Origin: Lumbricus rubellus
Taxonomy: Eukaryota > Annelida > Clitellata > Crassiclitellata > Lumbricidae
DNA: 64,000 bases
Assembly: GCA_945859605.1 (NCBI GenBank)
Contig: OX243811.1
Span: 35,816,250-35,880,249 of the forward strand
Direction: 5' to 3'
In this document: positions 56,405 through 64,000 of the stretch, in pieces
Position numbering within the stretch: the first letter of the stretch is position 1
Layout: every line of letters starts with the position of its first letter
Notes under the pieces: model-generated
Database searches by the model: none
What the model was told of the DNA's origin: nothing
Seen by the model: the letters and a program-made list of their open reading frames with translations, nothing else
Program-made: the position numbers and the translations under genes

Positions 56405-59400
56405 GACAGAAAATTATTTCACGCAGTCCATATACAACCAACCAACCAACCTACTGAAGGGCACAACCCCTTGCGCCTTAACCGAGCAAACTCTCACCGG
56501 TAGTTTTCCCTGCACCTCAAGGCTCACAGCTGTGCATCATAAACAGGTTTTATCGTTACGCTGAGCGACACTGTCAGACGAACAAAACCCAACTCCTTCT
56601 CTCTTATTATAATAATCGCATGATTCGCTTATATTGTCAAAGGCCACGCTTGTTTGTACAGCTACATTTCACGAGTGCCTAAAGACGCTGCAACGCTTCG
56701 TAAAGTCTCGGTTTAGTAAACAGTCCACTATAGGCTGGCAATAGGCTAATAGCTGTGGTTAGGGCATGGGCAAAGGTGCATAGTGCTGCAAACGGAATGC
56801 AGTAAAGCAGGTACGCGCTGAATCGTGTCCTGCAATCAGAGCTCAGTCCAATATTCGTTTATTGTAGAAAGGAAATCGTAAAATGATCTCCCATACCCAC
56901 TCATGCTCACTTGAAATCACCCTTTAGGCTACAGCTGCCACATTTATGCCTGGCAATAGCAGACAGTATTTCGTAGACGGGGCTGTGTCAAGTTACGTAA
57001 TTTGTGAATTTCAAGACTGGTGAGTCAAGTACATAGGTCAACATTCTGAGGAGCTAGTCTCATACAAACAAACCGTGCAGTAGGACCAATCGGTAAATTT
57101 TAAACTCTGGTCTGAACTATGAAGGTCAGATATTTAGAAGACTATATATATACATGTAGGCTACTCGTCATAAAAACACAATAGCATAGTCTATAGATAA
57201 TACAACTAATACTACTATACCTATAGGCTAGGCCCTAACCCACATAATATCACAACACAGGTCCCAGGATAAATATTTCCTGTTACCTTCTCTTGTAGGT
57301 CCGGCAGTTTTAACCTCACTTTTTTTATTCCACACTTTAATCGTGAAAACTGAAAAGTAACATAAATATTAGTTAGTGTAACATAATTATTAGTGTAATT
57401 ATTGCATTATTATTTGGAATTTTAACAGTATATTAGGTTGGAGCAGCCCAGTAGTAGTGATTGGGGATGGGGGAAGCAGTGGTAGTAGGCCTATAGATCA
57501 TTATAATAATGAATTAAATGAATCTTCAAAACCAGCAGAACTTGCCTTACCAGTAAGGTCAGCTGCTTGCTGTTTTTCTCCAAGGGCAGGCTGCTCGTAA
57601 CAATCCGTATGTGCGTATGATTTTCACCAAAGAAACGCACGTACGTTAGTGTACTTAAATAGATGTACAACTATTTGAATGTACACTACATTTCAATGGT
57701 GAAAACCATACACAGACAAGGGCTTCTGTAACTGTTTGCTTAAAAGGTCACTTTTTTTATTAGGAGCCACTTCTTTGTGTAAGTGGCGGTATAGCCGTGT
57801 ACATGGGGTGGGATCAGGTAAGTTCCACATCATCATCTTCAGACATGTGATTTAGGAAAATTATTAAAAGCAAATATTAAATATTTTATGACCTGACGAC
57901 TTCAAGGACAGAGGAGAGTGGTGAAAAGCGACCTGCTGTGAAATGCCTTCAAGGACCATGCAGGGCCCTTATGAGTTATCACAACAGCCATCACAATTGC
58001 ACACTATAGCTTGTGTTTAGCTGATGCTCCTCTAAAAGCACTTAAAATTATAGGCCTACAACAGTGAAAAATGTATGCATGTACAATTGTACATGTATGT
58101 ACCTATAAACATTTATATAATGCTTTGCGAACTATAGGTGAATTTTCCTGTATACAAAATGGAGTTAGGCTACCTAAAGCAATAATAATTTATAACATGC
58201 CTATAGTATATATGGCCTACATAATAGGCAACTTTCTTAAAGTAGGGTTTAGATAATGTGATATGGACAAAAACTGCTAATGGACATTAGTTACTATAAT
58301 AATTAATGTATGATAATTATGATATGTAATAGCTTTTGCAAGCCTAACTAGGCCTAGACCTGGTAAAACATTAGATTTCAAGATTCAATAATAGAGACAA
58401 AACAGATTTAGATTTTTAATAATAGGCTAATACATGCATGTGACTGCTATTCCATTATGAACAATACTCTCAGAGACTCAGACAAAAACAAATGTATCAT
58501 CCTGCAAATATTCCATCATGAACAAGGGAGAAATCTAATTCTAATATATAATAATTATATAGAAATGTAACTTTACAGGCCTCCATTGACATTTTGTCCC
58601 TATGTATGAACTATTGTAGGCCTAACAGATACCGTGAGGTGGACCATGGGGACTGTTCACCAAAGGGCTGTTCATCAAGAAACAGTTAATCAACTAGGTC
58701 ATTCATCAGAGATTATTCTTCAACAAAATTCTGTTCATAAAGAAATAAGCATACATACATGCACACAAGCCAACCGTCACGATGCGACGATGGCGACATG
58801 ACATACACACAAACATCCATACACGCATAAATACACACATAAACACATACATACATATAGGCCTACAATGAACATACATACATGTATACAAACACACATA
58901 GCCTACATACATTATACACGTACAACGTCGGACATACAATGTACATACATGCATGTACATATGCATGTATGTGCATGTATGTAGTATTTGCATATGTATG
59001 TACTTGTATATAGGCCTATATATATATTATTATATGTATGTATGTGTATAACGCATATGCATGTATGTTTTATGCAAATGTATGCATGTAGATATGTATT
59101 TAAGCATGTATGTAATATGTATGTATGGCTGTATGTATTGGTGGGTATACATGCATATTTGTATTTTTATATGTTTGTGATAGGCTACAAGCCGATATAC
59201 ATCATCGGGATTCTGTAATGTGCATGTGCAACGCCACTTTCATTTATGTTTATACTGATGTTTATATAGGCCTAGGCCTATAAAATGACTGAAGGTCTGA
59301 ATTAAATCCATATTCTTAAAAATTGAAAAACTTTTTAGAACACTCACTTTACCGACCATGTTAATATTTATGCAAAATCTTTAAAATGCAGAGCAGCATA

Positions 59401-62400
59401 TTATGCAAAAACTAAAGCTGAAACTAAATCCAATTCAATGGTTTTCTTTGGCGACAAGCCTCTTATCAGAGTAGCCTAACCCTGCGCCAGTCTCTCGAGT
59501 GTCACAATGGGCGCCACATGAGTGACATGACTCATGTGTCATGGTCGAGTCATTCGAGTGTCTCAATCGTAATCGTGAACTCCACATTTTAAAGCGCTAC
59601 TTAAAACTCGAAAGTTAAGGTAATAGCACAAACTTGTTCACAAAATTTAATCACAACTCACAAGCGCTAATCGTGTCAGAGGGTAGGCCTAATATTATTG
59701 CATGTCCGTTTTCCTTAACTATAGATCGACGGTCTGAAGAGCCATCCGATTGTGGTATCTGCCCAAAGTTTGTTAAACCAATCGTCAAAGACGTATAACG
59801 GATCCCTATCGCATTATTAAAACAAACTTCACCTCTCAATTTTGACACTTAGCCTTTATGCCTATTCATCTGGATCGTCTCTTAATGGCGTCTACATGCT
59901 GCGTGACGTCACCAGTCCAATAAGTACGCGTTACAAAATGTTCATCGGAGAGAAAATAGTCCCCAGCTCTAAGATAAATAAGGTACCATCTGGATAATGT
60001 AGCCGCTATTTTAGATTAAAATTACACGAGTATTATGCTTGTGTGAAGAAAACAACAGTATAGTTCGACTGCTGGTAAAGTACAGTGAAACGCGTGAAGG
60101 CAGATACTGCGGTTGAAGCACGCATCACCGACGCAACAAATTCCCCGGCTGTCTGCCGCCTGAGAAGCTCCTGTAAACGGCTAGAAATTACAGCAATGCA
60201 AAATCACGTCAGCATTGCAATGCTTGCCTTGTGCACTAGTTTGACTTCTGCGAGCGACTTAATAATCAATTTCTTGCATTGGGATCAATTTCAAAAGTAG
60301 GCCTATATCAATGTTCCCATTTGAATTTTTGTATGCCTCTAGCTGAAAAGTTTTTAAATATGTTTATCTTGAAGCTGCATATTTTACTTTTGTCCACAAG
60401 ATGAACAATGATCTGCTTTTTAAACCTCATAACATCCTCACAATTAGAATTGTAGATAAATTCCGCGTATTTCTCAACGTAAAACTAGTATTGCTTTTTC
60501 TAGCATTTTCTGAAACCGTATCTTACTTTTTAAAATTCAAAGTGCCATCTCTGGGGCATTAGTCATGGACCCTCTTATTCGGAGCGTAAATGTTATTTGC
60601 AGCGTAAATCTAGCCTACTTACGAAAAACGATATAAAATGGTGGACACGGGTCAGACGTAAACCTGTATTCTCTGAATAACGCTACTCCCATTCTCGGCC
60701 AGGTGTAAGTCTCTATTCCGTAAGTCTCGTCATAAGATGGCAGCGGTTTGTGAATTGTGACTCAAAACTCGCTGCATTCGATGATACTTATGCGTCAAAA
60801 CGTGTTTAAAACGTTTGCAATGAACTCGTATCTTTCGTCGACGGTGAACATTATATTGGCTCTTATTTTCGCCATCACAAAATATTAAAATTTGGCTAAA
60901 TACACTAGGACCTAGGAAATTGCATTCGAAGTGCCCCGTGACAGTTGGCCACCAAATCGTGGGTCGCTTACAAGGTCGTTGGTTGCTTACCTAACGTAGC
61001 AACCCTTTTATCTGTTGTAATTAGTTTGTTCTAGCGACAACTCGCAAATTAAGACTCCACAATAAATCAAACGCATGCCACGTGAAACTGGACAGTTCGA
61101 GAAACCAACAAGAAATAGCTCCTTAAAGAATTTTAATTCGGCGACCACTAGCTGAAACCGGTTAGGGTTTAATCAGATTCTATCCCCGCATCACTGTTCT
61201 ATTCAAAATCTTGTTCACTTTTTCGCTATGTATATTTCTTCCTATAGACTACCTTTGTAACTAACGTTCACTCAAATAAAAAAAATTCCTCATCAAGCCT
61301 CGTAATTTTTGTATTTAGGCTATATTAAATATGAATCGTTTTGCTTTGCGGCCGTCTATCTACTTGCTTACTTCTCGTCGGAAACGATGCATAATTTGCA
61401 TATAAATATAATAATCCAATGTTTGCGCTTACTCATGACTTTCATGCAAGAGTAAACCTGTTCCGAGAATAATAATTCGAAGAATAGTCTCTACACCTAA
61501 CGTAAAATGCGTTTGGCCCATGACTCCCGCCCCTGGTGAGTAGAGAAACCTCACAGCTAAGAATAGGTATAGGTCAAGACATGTATGCCTCACAGTCCTA
61601 TGTCACAGCCTGCATAGGCGTTATGATGTTGCTGTGTTTTCTAGAGGCAGCTTTCTGGACGATAGAATAACATGCAATAAAATGTGTTTATTTTCGTATT
61701 TTATTGTCCTTTTTAGCAAATGATCCGATTATATATTAGACAGTTTCACTCGAGCAACTTCGAGGGTCGTAGAATTTTTTATTTTCAATCATTTGCGGGA
61801 AATTGACGCGTAAGAATAAATTCAACAGTTGATTAGCGTTCGTTGTGGTACGTAAGATCTTCATTTATATCGCTGAAAATGATATCTGTGCTGTATGCAA
61901 GAGCATCAATCAAGTCTGGACAATTTCCGCAAAACTTGACATGGATCCATACTCTAGAGACTTATGTATATCCAAAATAGACTCAGTCTTAATAAATGTT
62001 TTGTTTTGGTGATCTGACCTAGCATAAAAAATAATCTAAACCACTAATATTAGTTTGACCAGTTGAGCTCACCTGTTTCTTTTCTTAATAAAAAATTATG
62101 ATTTGCATTTGGCAAGACATGAAAACTAACATCGTTTTTTAAAACAATAAATCAAATGTATCGCACTTGTTACAGAATTTATAAGATTTTAAAATCGCTC
62201 GTTTTCTTATGCATAAGATAAATTGTAATTGTTACTACATCTCCCACCTCTTATACGCAACCATTATTCCTAGCGTTCAAACTGTTGACTATTACTCAAA
62301 TCAACTTCATGAAAACTTGCGAATTTATGTACAAATATCACAACAAACTCTTTCCGCTTGCATTCCAATCTTACTTTTCTCCTATCCAATTCACCACAGC

Positions 62401-62595
62401 TACAAGAAACTCGCCTAGCACCTGTAAACTTTGGGCATTAAGTTTTAGGGCCCACTGTCATGGAACAATCTACCACTAAATGTCCATACCTGTAAGTAGT
62501 TTCTCATGGTTCAAACAACATACGTTACGAGCACGCACACGTATAACCGTTTATTAATATGATGTAAGACGGTAAACATTTAGATGACATTCCGC
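56405..62595. other. Divergent intergenic region LOXL - SMAD1/5
   Basis: About 7.4 kb separates the LOXL start (minus) from the SMAD start (plus). It should contain the LOXL promoter and the non-coding first SMAD exon. AAGATGGCAGCG at about 60736 resembles a YY1/initiator-type promoter motif but is not proof. TGTATGTATGCA-type repeats occupy about 58745-59165. No other gene is recognised. Confidence 0.45.
58745..59165. repeat. (CATA/TGTA)n-rich region
   Basis: Imperfect ACATACATACA repeats switch to TGTATGTATG near the middle (about 58940), so the two halves are largely inverted relative to each other. Confidence 0.8.
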
Positions 62596-63604
62596 CAGGG
62601 TGGAGATGATTTAAATCGGTTGATTTAAATCATTGATTTAAATCACGATTTAAATCGGTAATAAAAATCACGATTTAAATCGAATAGTGAAAATAAATTT
62701 CAATCAATGCTTTTGTGCCACACAACTTACAGGTTTGTTTCCTTTCACTTAGCTGCAGCATTGAGTGCAGCTGCCAGTTAGTGCATTCAGCATGCCCAGC
62801 AGGCTGACTCATCTGGCTGCACAGTGTAGTGCTAAAGCCTAAAACACGTGTCACCTGCTGATGGAAAGCTGGTGTTTCCTTTCAAACTTATGAACAAGAG
62901 GCCATTAGCAGGAGAAGATGAACACTTGTATTGTGACTAAAATATTTTACATCTGAGTGACAACAGTTACTGGTGACTAGCACTAGCAGTGACCTAATAA
63001 TATTAGTACCGTAGTGTTCTAGTTTGCAAGGTGTGACTGACTCACTGACTCAGTAACTTAACCACTTACATAGCGATCTGATTTCACAGTTTAACAGAAC
63101 ATTGACTTCTTCATTGGATTTAACTGATTGTTCATCGATCGCACTATTAGTATTAAGTATATATACCACTTCAAAGGTGTTAATTTGTATTGTATAAAGT
63201 TCTGCAAAACTAAAGAAGGTAATAATTGTTACCGAATACCAAATATCAGTTACAATAATGCATAGTGGCTTGATACCCACATGGAGGCAGTAAATCCAAA
63301 CTTAGAACTAGTAGAAAGAAATCGGATTTAAATTTTAAAAATCGGATTTTTTATTTTTAGTTAAAAAATTATGATTTTTATCTACCCTGCATTGTATAGC
63401 TGTAGAATTAAAGGTATTAACTGTTACCTAATGAAGCATGTGACATGATACCCAAAAAAGGCATTACATACAAAATACGAACTATAAGAAAGAAATCTGA
63501 TATAAATCAAAAAAATCCGATTTAAATCAAAAAAATCCGATTTAAATCAAAAAAATCCGATTTTTTGATTTTTATTTAAAAAATCACGATTTTTATCCAC
63601 CCTG
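62596..63604. mobile_element. hAT-type element with CAGGGTGGA ends upstream of SMAD1/5
   Basis: The ends CAGGGTGGAGATGATTTAAA and ATTTTTATCCACCCTG are flanked by a perfect 8-bp duplication CATTCCGC (62588-62595 and 63605-63612). Sub-terminal GATTTAAATC palindromes are repeated at both ends. A second internal end (ATCTACCCTG near 63382-63391) suggests a merged copy. No transposase. It ends about 140 bp before the SMAD exon acceptor. Confidence 0.92.
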
Positions 63605-63671
63605 CATTCCGCTTGCAGAAAGGATCTGTAGTACTGTGTTTTGCATTATCTTGTTGATCAATAAGATATGA

Positions 63672-64000
<329 letters not shown>

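Overview
The window is animal nuclear DNA. Genes are split into short GT-AG introns, much of the sequence is microsatellite or DNA-transposon derived, and the short palindrome TAGGCCTA recurs dozens of times. Reading across predicted splice sites with matching phases recovers seven protein-coding genes: USP9X, EBPL, a gelsolin-like actin-severing protein, LOXL2/3/4, SMAD1/5, a new CUB-like receptor and a small Cys-rich precursor. The protein sequences and the three-domain gelsolin layout suggest a marine deuterostome, most likely an echinoderm. That assignment is an inference.

Layout, left to right. (1) 774-1912 (-): the first two coding exons of USP9X; the rest lies off the left edge. (2) 1915-7896: an intergenic stretch with nested hAT-type elements. 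(3) 7897-11196 (-): EBPL, complete, four exons, 229 aa. (4) 12234-20344 (-): a five-exon gene for an apparently undescribed type I membrane protein of 448 aa. It has a signal peptide, a CUB-like ectodomain, one TM and a 223-residue tail rich in tyrosine motifs, two of them ITIM-like. Its 4.5 kb intron 2 holds a Russian-doll nest of hAT elements with intact target-site duplications. (5) 21509-32887 (+): a 13-exon gelsolin/severin-type gene, 377 aa, head-to-head with gene 4. (6) 33-41 kb: non-coding, with decayed mariner elements, MITEs, SINEs and a 20-bp satellite. (7) 41242-41579 (+): the terminal exon of a small secreted Cys-rich, possibly neuropeptide, precursor. (8) 45478-56404 (-): a complete nine-exon lysyl oxidase homolog, 524 aa, two SRCR domains, with all copper and cofactor residues present. 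One intron holds a 1.6 kb, 16-bp satellite with 416-bp higher-order periodicity. (9) 63816-64000 (+): the start of SMAD1/5, running off the right edge, divergent from LOXL.

The genes are not an operon. USP9X and SMAD1/5 belong to the TGF-beta/BMP world in other animals, and LOXL cross-links extracellular matrix, but no functional cluster can be claimed. The items most worth follow-up are the CUB-like/ITIM receptor, the Cys-rich precursor with an RFGKRR processing site, the higher-order satellite in LOXL, a decayed SRCR exon duplicate, a duplicated splice acceptor in the gelsolin gene and the nested hAT elements with intact 8-bp duplications.
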